NCBI GenBank assembly: GCA_013911345.1
Contig: JACETJ010000072.1
Span: 1-6,820 of the forward strand
Length of the DNA: 6,820 nt
Direction of reading: 5' to 3'
Origin: Congregibacter sp.
Lineage (GTDB): Bacteria; Pseudomonadota; Gammaproteobacteria; Pseudomonadales; Halieaceae
Shown here one piece after another: positions 1 through 5,794 of the stretch. Made by a program: the position numbers and the translations under genes. The stretch's first letter is position 1. Each line of letters starts with the position of its first letter. The notes beneath the pieces are model-generated. The model was not told the origin of the DNA. It saw nothing but the letters and a program-made list of their open reading frames with translations, and made no database searches.

Positions 1-214
1 GCCTCAGAGTCAGATCGCCACCCGGTCCTGTGTAAGTGTGCTCAGATACGCTCAGGTCTGGGTAGTCGGCTTTGGGGGCGGCAGAGCGAAAGGCGTTGTA
101 GGCGGCGCGGCGCGCGACAATATCCGGGATGCCGTTCAAGCCCCCGGGCAGTGCACTCCAGAGGATTTCCAGCGCCGGCTTGCTCTCGGCGTCGATACGA
201 TCCCACAACGACAT
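1..214 (-). CDS. Probable alpha/beta hydrolase (HSL-like esterase/lipase), N-terminal fragment
   Basis: This is the beginning of a gene that runs off the window edge; 71 complete codons are visible with no stop. It opens MSLWDRIDAESKPALEILWS and later reads HTYTGPGGDLTLR (residues 59-71). The pattern of a helical N-terminal cap followed by a short strand, a 'GPGGDL' turn and 'TLR' resembles the start of hormone-sensitive-lipase-like (Abhydrolase_3) esterases, where a similar G-x-x-G-D/x-I-P-V-R segment precedes the oxyanion HGGG motif. HGGG, the GxSxG nucleophile elbow and the Asp/His of the triad would all lie outside the window, so the family call is inference. The ATG at 214 is favoured because AGGAG (224-228 on this strand) sits 9 bases upstream. 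An overlapping GTG at 224 opens a different frame that stops quickly and is Arg-rich, hence a shadow. The gene lies downstream of the nrdB terminator, so it should have its own promoter, but I find no strong -35/-10 pair in 215-321. Confidence 0.6.
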   Translation of the reverse strand, partial: MSLWDRIDAESKPALEILWSALPGGLNGIPDIVARRAAYNAFRSAAPKADYPDLSVSEHTYTGPGGDLTLR

Positions 215-223
215 GGCATGCCA

Positions 224-228
224 CTCCT
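224..228 (-). promoter_or_regulatory. Ribosome binding site of the partial hydrolase gene
   Basis: AGGAG on the minus strand with a 9-base gap to the ATG at 214. It decides the start in favour of 214 over the out-of-frame GTG at 224 and ATG at 219. Confidence 0.6.
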
Positions 229-321
229 ATTTATGGAGCGCGGAGTGTACCCCTTATCACGAGCAGATGGCGGTACTCAGTGCCTCGCGGGCACAGGGTT
301 GAGTCGGCTGCGTGTCGCCAT

Positions 322-348
322 AAAAAAAGGCGCACAGAGTGCGCCTTT
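322..348 (-). terminator. Intrinsic terminator of the nrdAB operon
   Basis: On the minus strand a perfect 9-bp stem AAAGGCGCA/TGCGCCTTT (arms at 340-348 and 326-334) with the 5-base loop CTCTG runs straight into a seven-T tract (322-328). It begins 17 bases after the nrdB stop codon. In the plus direction only three T residues follow the stem, so it should act mainly for minus-strand transcripts. It separates the nrd operon from the downstream hydrolase gene. Confidence 0.93.
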
Positions 349-365
349 CCTGTGATCGAGACCGC

Positions 366-1613
366 TCAGTCCCAGCTCAGAGCGCCGCCTGTCTGGTACT
401 CAATGACTCGAGTCTCAAAGAAGTTCTTCTCTTTTCTCAGGTCCATGATCTCCGACATCCAAGGGAAAGGGTTTTGTGCGCCCGGGAACTGCTCGGAGAG
501 CCCCAGTTGGTTCAGGCGCCGATTGGCGATGAAGTGCAGGTACTCTTCCATCATCGCTGCGTTCATGCCCAGCACGCCTCGTGGCATGGTATCGCGCGCG
601 TATTCGATTTCGAGCGCTGTGCCCTCGAGAATCATCTGCGTGACCTCTTCCTTGAATTCTTCGGTCCAGAGATGCGGATTTTCCAGCTTGATCTGGTTGA
701 TCACATCGATACCGAAATTCAGGTGCATCGACTCGTCGCGGAGGATGTATTGGAACTGTTCCGCCACGCCGGTCATCTTGTTGCGGCGGCCCATGGACAA
801 GATTTGCGTGAAGCCGCAATAGAAGAAGATGCCTTCTGTAACACCATAGAAGCCAATCAGATTGCGCAGTAGCTGTTGATCAGCCTCGATCGTGCCGGTG
901 CTGAAGTTGGGGTCAGACAGCTCGTGGGTATGACTGAGGGACCACGCGGCTTTTTTCGCTACCGACGGCACCTCGCGGTACATGTTGAAGATTTCACCTT
1001 CATCCATACCGAGGGATTCGATGCAGTATTGGTAAGCGTGAGTATGGATGGCCTCTTCAAAGGCCTGCCGCAGCAAATACTGTCGGCACTCCGGGTTGGT
1101 GATTAAGCGGTAGATGCCGAGCACCAGGTTATTGGCTACCAGAGAATCCGCTGTCGAGAAGTATCCGAGAGAACGCATCACGATGCGGCGCTCGTCCTCA
1201 CTCAGACCGTCGCTGCTCTTCCAGGTGGCGACATCGGCGGTCATGTTAATTTCCTGAGGCATCCAGTGGTTGGCACAACCATCCAGATACTTCTGCCAAG
1301 CCCAGTCGTACTTGAAGGGCACGAGCTGATTGAGATCAGCGCGGCAGTTGATCATGGCTTTCTCATCAACCGATAGGCGTGAAGCTCCCATTTCAAGCTC
1401 TTCGACGCCTGCCGAGGCGTCCATATTGGCGATCACCGCTTCTGCCGCTTGCATCGCCTCGGGTGCAGGCTCGGCAGGCGCAGGTTCAGCTGCCGCTGGT
1501 TCTGGTGCGGTCTCGGCCTCCTGTGCCGCAACGGCGGCAGCCACCACGGCGGGCTCTGGGGCTGCTGTTGCAGCCACACTGTCTTCCTGATTGTAGTCGT
1601 CCCAAGTCAACAT
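366..1613 (-). CDS. nrdB: Class Ia ribonucleoside-diphosphate reductase, beta subunit (R2)
   Basis: The small subunit of aerobic ribonucleotide reductase; it generates and stores the tyrosyl radical used by NrdA and acts in the cytoplasm as a dimer. Counting from the ATG at 1613 (415 aa), the di-iron ligands align with E. coli R2 as D156 (in TADSLV), E187 and H190 (in EEAIH), E260 (in EGIFFY), E294 and H297 (in RDESMH). The radical tyrosine is Y194 (HTHAY), the W48 equivalent W117 (HWMPQE), and the C-terminal tyrosine Y406 (IEYQTGG) completes the radical path to NrdA. Residues about 10-60 are an Ala/Pro/Glu-rich, probably disordered extension not found in E. coli R2 (376 aa) but similar to that of Pseudomonas R2. 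Two ATGs are adjacent (1616 and 1613); 1613 gives MLTWDDYN, close to the Pseudomonas N-terminus, and the better 7-base gap to AGGAG. The gene follows nrdA by about 30 bases and is surely cotranscribed with it. Confidence 0.97.
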   Translation of the reverse strand: MLTWDDYNQEDSVAATAAPEPAVVAAAVAAQEAETAPEPAAAEPAPAEPAPEAMQAAEAVIANMDASAGVEELEMGASRLSVDEKAMINCRADLNQLVPFKYDWAWQKYLDGCANHWMPQEINMTADVATWKSSDGLSEDERRIVMRSLGYFSTADSLVANNLVLGIYRLITNPECRQYLLRQAFEEAIHTHAYQYCIESLGMDEGEIFNMYREVPSVAKKAAWSLSHTHELSDPNFSTGTIEADQQLLRNLIGFYGVTEGIFFYCGFTQILSMGRRNKMTGVAEQFQYILRDESMHLNFGIDVINQIKLENPHLWTEEFKEEVTQMILEGTALEIEYARDTMPRGVLGMNAAMMEEYLHFIANRRLNQLGLSEQFPGAQNPFPWMSEIMDLRKEKNFFETRVIEYQTGGALSWD

Positions 1614-1620
1614 CATCGTT

Positions 1621-1625
1621 CTCCT
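1621..1625 (-). promoter_or_regulatory. Ribosome binding site of nrdB
   Basis: AGGAG on the minus strand in the short nrdA-nrdB gap. It lies 4 bases from the ATG at 1616 and 7 bases from the ATG at 1613, which favours the second ATG as the true start. The strong site gives nrdB its own initiation within the shared transcript. Confidence 0.7.
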
Positions 1626-1645
1626 ATTACAACGTGTGGCCGCTC

Positions 1646-4531
1646 TTACTGGCAGGCTTCACAGTCTGGATCGTCCAGCGAGCAGGCCTGAGGCACTGGT
1701 GCTGGCTGAGGGGTTTCGGTAGCGCTGGACACGGCATTGAGATTGCCCGTATCTACCGTCGATTTTTCTGTTCCGGTGGCGGCCAGGGATCTCAGGTAAT
1801 ACGTCGTTTTGAGACCGCTGAACCACGCCATGCGGTAGGTCACATCGAGCTTCTTGCCGCTGGCATTATTAATATAAAGATTCAGGGACTGCGCCTGATC
1901 TATCCACTTCTGACGACGGCTCGCGCTGTTGACCAACCAGCGGGGCTCGACTTCAAACGCCGTGGCGTATTTGGCTTTCAGGTCGGCTGGAATACGGTCA
2001 ATAGTCTGCACGCTACCATCGAAATATTTCAGGTCGTTGACCATGACCTTGTCCCACAGATCGCGGCTCTTAAGGTCATTGACCAAGTAGGGGTTCACGA
2101 CCGTAAATTCACCGGACAGATTCGATTTCACGTACAGATTCTGATACGTGGGTTCGATGGACTGCGATACGCCAGTGATGTTGGCGATGGTCGCTGTTGG
2201 TGCGATGGCCATCACGTTCGAATTGCGCATACCTGCTGAGGCCACTTTGGCCTTCAATGCGTCCCAGTCGAGGGTCTTGTCACGATTGACGTCGATATAC
2301 TTCTCACCGCGCTGCTCAATCAGAATATCCAGTGAATCAAGCGGGAAGATGCCGCGGCTCCACAGCGACCCTTCGTAGGATGAGTAGCTGCCTCGTTCAC
2401 TCGCCAGCTCACTGGACGCCTCGATGGCGAAGTAGCTGATAGCCTCCATGGAGCGATCCGCAAACGTGACCGCGTCCTCTGATCCGTAGGGCGCATCGAT
2501 TTTGTACAGCGCATCCTGAAAGCCCATCAGGCCGAGGCCAATCGGACGATGACGGAAGTTCGATCTCTCCGCCTGAGGCACTGAGTAGTAATTGATATCG
2601 ATCACGTTATCGAGCATGCGGATCGCTGTGCGTACGGTGCCCCTGAGCTTGTCGAGATTCAATTCCCCGTTCTCAATGTGCTGTGGCAGATTCACCGAGC
2701 CCAGATTGCAAACCGCGATCTCTTCAGAGTTGGTGTTCAACGTGATTTCGGTGCAAAGATTGGATGAGTGCACGACGCCACAGTGTTGCTGGGGCGAGCG
2801 CAGGTTGCAGGGATCTTTGAAGGTCATCCAGGGGTGACCTGTCTCAAAGATCATGCCCAGCATTTTGCGCCACAGGTTCTGTGCCTTCAGCGTTTTATAG
2901 AGCTTGAGCTCGCCGTCTCGCGCCATCTGCTCGTACTGCTCGTAGCGCTCTTCAAACGCGGTGCCGTACAGGTCATGCAGGTCCGGCACGTCATTGGGTG
3001 AGAACAGGGTCCAGTCACCATCCTCGAATACCCGCTTCATAAACAGATCGGGTATCCAGTTGGCGGTGTTCATATCGTGGGTTCGGCGACGGTCATCACC
3101 GGTGTTTTTGCGCAGGTCGAGGAATTCCTCGATATCCATGTGCCAGGTCTCAAGGTAGGCGCACACGGCCCCCTTGCGCTTGCCGCCCTGATTTACTGCT
3201 ACAGCGGTGTCATTAACGACTTTAAGGAACGGGACGATGCCCTGACTTTTGCCGTTGGTGCCCTTGATGTAAGCACCCAGCGCCCGCACCGGTGTCCAGT
3301 CGTTACCGAGGCCCCCGGCAAACTTAGACAGCATGGCGTTGTCCTGAATCGCGCCATAGATGCCGAACAAGTCATCAGGAACGGTTGTCAGATAACAGGA
3401 GCTCAGCTGTGGCCGGAGCGTGCCGGAATTGAACAGTGTCGGTGTCGAGCTCATGTAGTCGAAGGAGGACAGCAGCCTGTAAAACTCAATGGCTCGTGCA
3501 TTGGGGTTGTCTTCTCTCACTGAAAGCCCCATCGCGACCCGCATAAAGAAGATCTGCGGCAGCTCGAAACGCACCTCATCACTATGGATAAAGTAACGGT
3601 CATATAAGGTCTGCAGCCCGAGATAGGTGAACTGGAGGTCTCGCTCCGCTTCCAGTGCCTCACCCAGCATGTCGAGGTCAAACTCTGCGAGGTTCGGCGC
3701 CAGGAGCTCCAGCTCTATGCCCTGCTGAATGAACGCCTTCAGTGCCTGGGGGTAGTACGTGCTCATCTCCCCCTGCGTGGCGCTCTCGGCGACGCCCATG
3801 AAGCCCAGACCTTCCGCGCGCAAATCATCGAGTAGCAGTCTCGCGGCGGCGTAGCTGTAGTTGGGCTCCTGCTCAATCAGGGTGCGTGCTGTGATCACCA
3901 GGGAGGTGCTGCACTCTTTTGCCGATACGCCGTCATACAGATTGCGCAGGGCCTCATCGATAATGGCGGACTCGCTGACATCCTGCAGTCCGGCACAGGC
4001 TTCGGTCACGATGGTGCCGATGCGCTCAATATCTAAAGGCGCCTTACTGCCGTCGGGTTGAACAATATTGATGCCTTTTGCCGCAGCCTGAGACTCCGGA
4101 GACAGCTCTACCTTTGCGTCGCGTTCCTGACGTCGTGCCTCTCGATAGATCACGTAGTCACGAGCGATTTTGTGCTCGCCCCCCCGCATCAGCTCTAGCT
4201 CGACCTGATCTTGGATATCTTCAATGTGCAGCGTTCCGCCTGACGGCATACGTCTCTTGAAGGTCGCGACGACCTGGGCAGTCAAGTTAGCCACCGTTTC
4301 ATGAATGCGACTGCTCGCTGCGGCGGTGCCGCCTTCTACTGCCAAAAAGGCTTTAGTGATGGCGACGGTGATCTTGCTGTCTTCGAAAGGAACTACTGTG
4401 CCGTTGCGTTTAATCACACGCAGCTGGCCGGGCGCAGTAGCTGACAACCGGGTCGGGTTAGGGTTTTCTCGAGTCGCAGTAGGAGCGGACGCGACGCTTT
4501 CTTGTTCTATTGACTCACTGCCTGTTTGCAT
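1646..4531 (-). CDS. nrdA: Class Ia ribonucleoside-diphosphate reductase, alpha subunit (R1) with two ATP-cones
   Basis: The large, catalytic and allosteric subunit, which converts NDPs to dNDPs using the radical delivered by NrdB. It has 961 aa, against 761 in E. coli; the excess is a second ATP-cone plus a polar N-terminal tail, the layout known from Pseudomonas aeruginosa NrdA. Cone 1 spans about residues 37-138 (begins [13 protein letters not shown]); cone 2 about 154-240. Active-site residues align with E. coli: C379 (C225, in LSSCYL), N591/C593/E595 (N437/C439/E441, in NLCTEI), C608 (C462, in VCNLGS), and Y911-Y912 (Y730/Y731, in KTTYYLR). [16 protein letters not shown] (774-789) is the conserved phosphate-binding region. 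The C-terminal redox tail ends CEACQ, with C957 and C960 as the likely thioredoxin-linked pair and an extra C950. The ATG at 4531 has only a weak, distant Shine-Dalgarno (AGAGG, 11 bases away), but no better in-frame ATG precedes cone 1. First gene of the nrdAB operon. Confidence 0.97.
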   Translation of the reverse strand: MQTGSESIEQESVASAPTATRENPNPTRLSATAPGQLRVIKRNGTVVPFEDSKITVAITKAFLAVEGGTAAASSRIHETVANLTAQVVATFKRRMPSGGTLHIEDIQDQVELELMRGGEHKIARDYVIYREARRQERDAKVELSPESQAAAKGINIVQPDGSKAPLDIERIGTIVTEACAGLQDVSESAIIDEALRNLYDGVSAKECSTSLVITARTLIEQEPNYSYAAARLLLDDLRAEGLGFMGVAESATQGEMSTYYPQALKAFIQQGIELELLAPNLAEFDLDMLGEALEAERDLQFTYLGLQTLYDRYFIHSDEVRFELPQIFFMRVAMGLSVREDNPNARAIEFYRLLSSFDYMSSTPTLFNSGTLRPQLSSCYLTTVPDDLFGIYGAIQDNAMLSKFAGGLGNDWTPVRALGAYIKGTNGKSQGIVPFLKVVNDTAVAVNQGGKRKGAVCAYLETWHMDIEEFLDLRKNTGDDRRRTHDMNTANWIPDLFMKRVFEDGDWTLFSPNDVPDLHDLYGTAFEERYEQYEQMARDGELKLYKTLKAQNLWRKMLGMIFETGHPWMTFKDPCNLRSPQQHCGVVHSSNLCTEITLNTNSEEIAVCNLGSVNLPQHIENGELNLDKLRGTVRTAIRMLDNVIDINYYSVPQAERSNFRHRPIGLGLMGFQDALYKIDAPYGSEDAVTFADRSMEAISYFAIEASSELASERGSYSSYEGSLWSRGIFPLDSLDILIEQRGEKYIDVNRDKTLDWDALKAKVASAGMRNSNVMAIAPTATIANITGVSQSIEPTYQNLYVKSNLSGEFTVVNPYLVNDLKSRDLWDKVMVNDLKYFDGSVQTIDRIPADLKAKYATAFEVEPRWLVNSASRRQKWIDQAQSLNLYINNASGKKLDVTYRMAWFSGLKTTYYLRSLAATGTEKSTVDTGNLNAVSSATETPQPAPVPQACSLDDPDCEACQ

Positions 4532-4542
4532 ATCTTGGGCTG

Positions 4543-4547
4543 CCTCT
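4543..4547 (-). promoter_or_regulatory. Weak candidate ribosome binding site of nrdA
   Basis: AGAGG on the minus strand, 11 bases before the nrdA ATG. This is farther than ideal and no closer purine-rich match exists (the bases just before the ATG read GCCCAAGAT). nrdA may therefore start translation less efficiently than nrdB, which has a strong AGGAG. Confidence 0.35.
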
Positions 4548-4600
4548 GAAACGCCAATTTATCGAGATGTGCTCATGTTTTTTTTCGGAAAAGCGCTCCC

Positions 4601-4630
4601 GTTGAGCTTTATGTCGTTTTTGTGCTCAAC
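4601..4630. repeat. 7-bp inverted repeat beside the nrdA promoter
   Basis: GTTGAGC (4601-4607) and GCTCAAC (4624-4630) are exact reverse complements separated by 16 T-rich bases. The outer arm touches the edge of NrdR box A. If the transcript begins upstream of 4630 this could be a 5'-leader hairpin; if it begins near 4625 it can only act at DNA level, for instance as a dyad operator. Confidence 0.45.
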
Positions 4631-4645
4631 ACCTATATCTAGGGG
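4630..4645. promoter_or_regulatory. NrdR box A (promoter-proximal)
   Basis: CACCTATATCTAGGGG fits the known NrdR-box consensus acaCwAtATaTwGtgt at the conserved core positions (C-w-A-t-A-T-x-T-w-G at 4633-4642), and the surrounding 20 bases (4628-4647) are palindromic at 16 positions. NrdR is the Zn-ribbon/ATP-cone repressor of ribonucleotide reductase genes. The box covers the proposed -10 of nrdA, as expected for repression. Confidence 0.75.
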
Positions 4646-4661
4646 TTCACCGCTCTGCCAA
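4632..4661 (-). promoter_or_regulatory. Candidate sigma-70 promoter of nrdAB
   Basis: On the minus strand TTGGCA (4656-4661, five of six matches to TTGACA) is 18 bases from TATAGG (4632-4637, four of six to TATAAT). Transcription would start near 4625, giving a leader of roughly 90 bases. NrdR box A covers the -10 and box B abuts the -35. A weaker alternative, TTGCAT (4689-4694) with 17 bases to TATCTT (4666-4671), would start near 4659 and place box B over its -10. Confidence 0.45.
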
Positions 4662-4677
4662 CCCCAAGATAGGCGGG
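4662..4677. promoter_or_regulatory. NrdR box B (promoter-distal, degenerate)
   Basis: CCCCAAGATAGGCGGG keeps the left half of the NrdR core (C-a-A-g-A-T) and palindromic CCC/GGG ends, but its right half is degenerate. Its centre (4669/4670) is exactly 32 bp from that of box A, three helical turns, which is the usual arrangement of paired NrdR boxes; spacing is the main argument for it. Confidence 0.6.
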
Positions 4678-4727
4678 TCTGATGGACAATGCAAGCAGAG
4701 GATGCTGGGTCTTTTTTGTGGACATTC

Positions 4728-4736
4728 TGTGGGTAA
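4728..4736 (-). promoter_or_regulatory. Possible DnaA box upstream of nrdA
   Basis: TTACCCACA on the minus strand differs from the consensus DnaA box TTATCCACA at one position. A weaker same-orientation copy, ATGTCCACA (two mismatches), lies 2 bases downstream at 4717-4725. DnaA is known to regulate nrdAB in E. coli through boxes upstream of the promoter. The matches are imperfect and short, so chance is a real alternative. Confidence 0.3.
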
Positions 4737-4842
4737 CGTATCGCCGTGGGCCGAGGAGTTTCGCTAAGTCCCTGACTTTTATATTGAAAAGGCGCTTATC
4801 CCCGGCACTGCCCGGCGAGAAACATTTTTGTCTTTTTTGTTG

Positions 4843-4877
4843 AAAAAACGGTAATACCCACAGCCTCGGATAGAGGC
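4843..4877 (-). terminator. Weak possible terminator of argDF
   Basis: Just after the argF stop the minus strand has a 5-bp stem GCCTC/GAGGC (4873-4877 and 4863-4867, loop TATCC), which could be lengthened by flanking CCC and GGG across a bulge. A six-T run (4843-4848) follows only after a 14-base gap, so it is a poor intrinsic terminator. Rho-dependent ending, or read-through into nrdA, is possible. Confidence 0.3.
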
Positions 4878-4885
4878 GGGGGCGA

Positions 4886-5794
4886 TCAGGCGTCGAGCAG
4901 GAGCTCCATCAGCGCTTTTTGCGCGTGCAGACGATTTTCCGCTTCTTGCCAGATAACGGACTCGGGCGCGTCCATCAGCTCTGCCGTGATTTCCTCGCCG
5001 CGGTGTGCTGGCAGACAATGCATGTAAAGGGCATCGGTCGACGCGCGATCGAGGAGAGCGCGATTCAATTGGTAAGGCGCCAACACCGCCTCGCGCGCTG
5101 CCTGTTCGCTTTCCTGGCCCATCGATGCCCACACATCAGTCACCAGCAAATGCGCGCCCTCTGCAGCGGCTGAGGGGTCGCGTTCAATAGATGCATGGCG
5201 TCCGCATGCTTCAAGCAAGGCGGGGTCCGGGTCATAACCTTCGGGGCAGGCCACCACCAGCTCAAAATCGAGTAGTCGTGCCGCATTCATCCAGGAATGA
5301 CACACATTGTTGCCGTCCCCGAGCCAGACGACCTTGCGCCCGCTGATGTCCCCTCTGGTTTCAAAATAGGCCTGCAGATCCGCCAGAATTTGGCAGGGGT
5401 GGTAATCATCCGTCAGTCCATTGATGACAGGCACGCTGGAGTGCGCGGCAAAATCCTCGACGTCTGCGTGCGCAAACGTTCTGATCATGACGATGTCGAC
5501 CATCGAGGAGATTACGCGGGCGCTGTCCGCGATGGGCTCACCCCGCCCCAGCTGAGTGTCCTGACCTGATAGAAAAAGAGCACTGCCACCGAGTTGCGCC
5601 ATACCCGCTTCGAAAGACACCCGGGTACGGGTCGACGCTTTGGTAAAAATCATGGCCAGCACTTTGCCTTCTAGGCTGCGCGGCGCGGTGCCCGCCCGGT
5701 GTTGTGCTTTCAGTTCGATTGCCCTGCCGATCAGCGCCCTGATTTCATCAGACGAGAGATCCATCAGGGTCAGAAAATGCCTGTGCGCGCTCAT
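4886..5794 (-). CDS. argF: Ornithine carbamoyltransferase (anabolic)
   Basis: Joins carbamoyl phosphate to L-ornithine to give citrulline in arginine biosynthesis; cytoplasmic, usually a trimer. The 302-aa length is normal for the family. Carbamoyl-phosphate binding is shown by STRTR (54-58, in [13 protein letters not shown]) and by HPCQ (132-135); the ornithine side by [10 protein letters not shown] (159-168), DVWASMGQE (220-228, the mobile SMG loop) and [10 protein letters not shown] (259-268, with the conserved Cys260). SMG and HCLP distinguish it from aspartate carbamoyltransferase. The ATG at 5794 overlaps the argD stop as ATGA, and AGGAAGGA lies 5 bases upstream, so the start is secure and translation is probably coupled to argD. 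The anabolic rather than catabolic (arcB-type) role is inferred from the pairing with argD; no arcA or arcC is visible. It is the last gene of its operon before the nrd control region. Confidence 0.96.
   Translation of the reverse strand: MSAHRHFLTLMDLSSDEIRALIGRAIELKAQHRAGTAPRSLEGKVLAMIFTKASTRTRVSFEAGMAQLGGSALFLSGQDTQLGRGEPIADSARVISSMVDIVMIRTFAHADVEDFAAHSSVPVINGLTDDYHPCQILADLQAYFETRGDISGRKVVWLGDGNNVCHSWMNAARLLDFELVVACPEGYDPDPALLEACGRHASIERDPSAAAEGAHLLVTDVWASMGQESEQAAREAVLAPYQLNRALLDRASTDALYMHCLPAHRGEEITAELMDAPESVIWQEAENRLHAQKALMELLLDA

Larger units (their letters stand above)
4532..4885. other. Intergenic control region between argF and nrdA
   Basis: A non-coding gap of 354 bases. From the argF side it holds a weak possible arg terminator (4843-4877), AT-rich runs (4821-4850), a group of DnaA-box-like 9-mers (4717-4862), then the nrdA promoter zone with two NrdR-like palindromes (4630-4677), a 7-bp inverted repeat (4601-4630), and about 70 bases of leader. 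The 11-mer GTCTTTTTTGT occurs twice in direct orientation (4709-4719 and 4830-4840), and CTGTGGGTA (4727-4735) recurs inverted as TACCCACAG (4855-4863). I see no convincing small gene on either strand. Confidence 0.8.

Noticed and set aside
42..224. 60-codon minus-strand frame starting GTG at 224
   Set aside because: It is Arg-rich and overlaps the frame that begins at ATG 214, which has a well-spaced AGGAG, continues to the window edge and reads like an alpha/beta hydrolase N-terminus.
280..294. Small palindrome GTGCC/GGCAC upstream of the hydrolase gene
   Set aside because: A 5-bp stem with a 5-base loop is easily found by chance in such GC-rich DNA, has no T tract, and shows no second copy that would suggest an operator.
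151..872. Long plus-strand open frames (223 and 177 codons) opposite nrdB
   Set aside because: They lie antisense to the well-conserved nrdB core, cross the nrdB terminator region or begin inside it, and show no recognisable family. They are frame shadows of a codon-biased gene.
1379..2239. 286-codon plus-strand frame across nrdB and nrdA
   Set aside because: It runs antisense to the nrdB N-terminus, the nrdA-nrdB gap and the nrdA C-terminus, where the minus-strand proteins have clear active-site motifs. No start signal or family resemblance supports it.
4799..4818. CCGG...CCGG hairpin between argF and nrdA as a terminator
   Set aside because: Only a 4-bp stem forms without a bulge, and the T-rich run on the minus strand (4787-4790) is short and more than 10 bases away.
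4779..5132. 117-codon minus-strand frame overlapping the argF 3' end
   Set aside because: It is out of frame with argF, is Arg/Ser/Gly-rich and resembles no family. It is a shadow extending into the intergenic gap.
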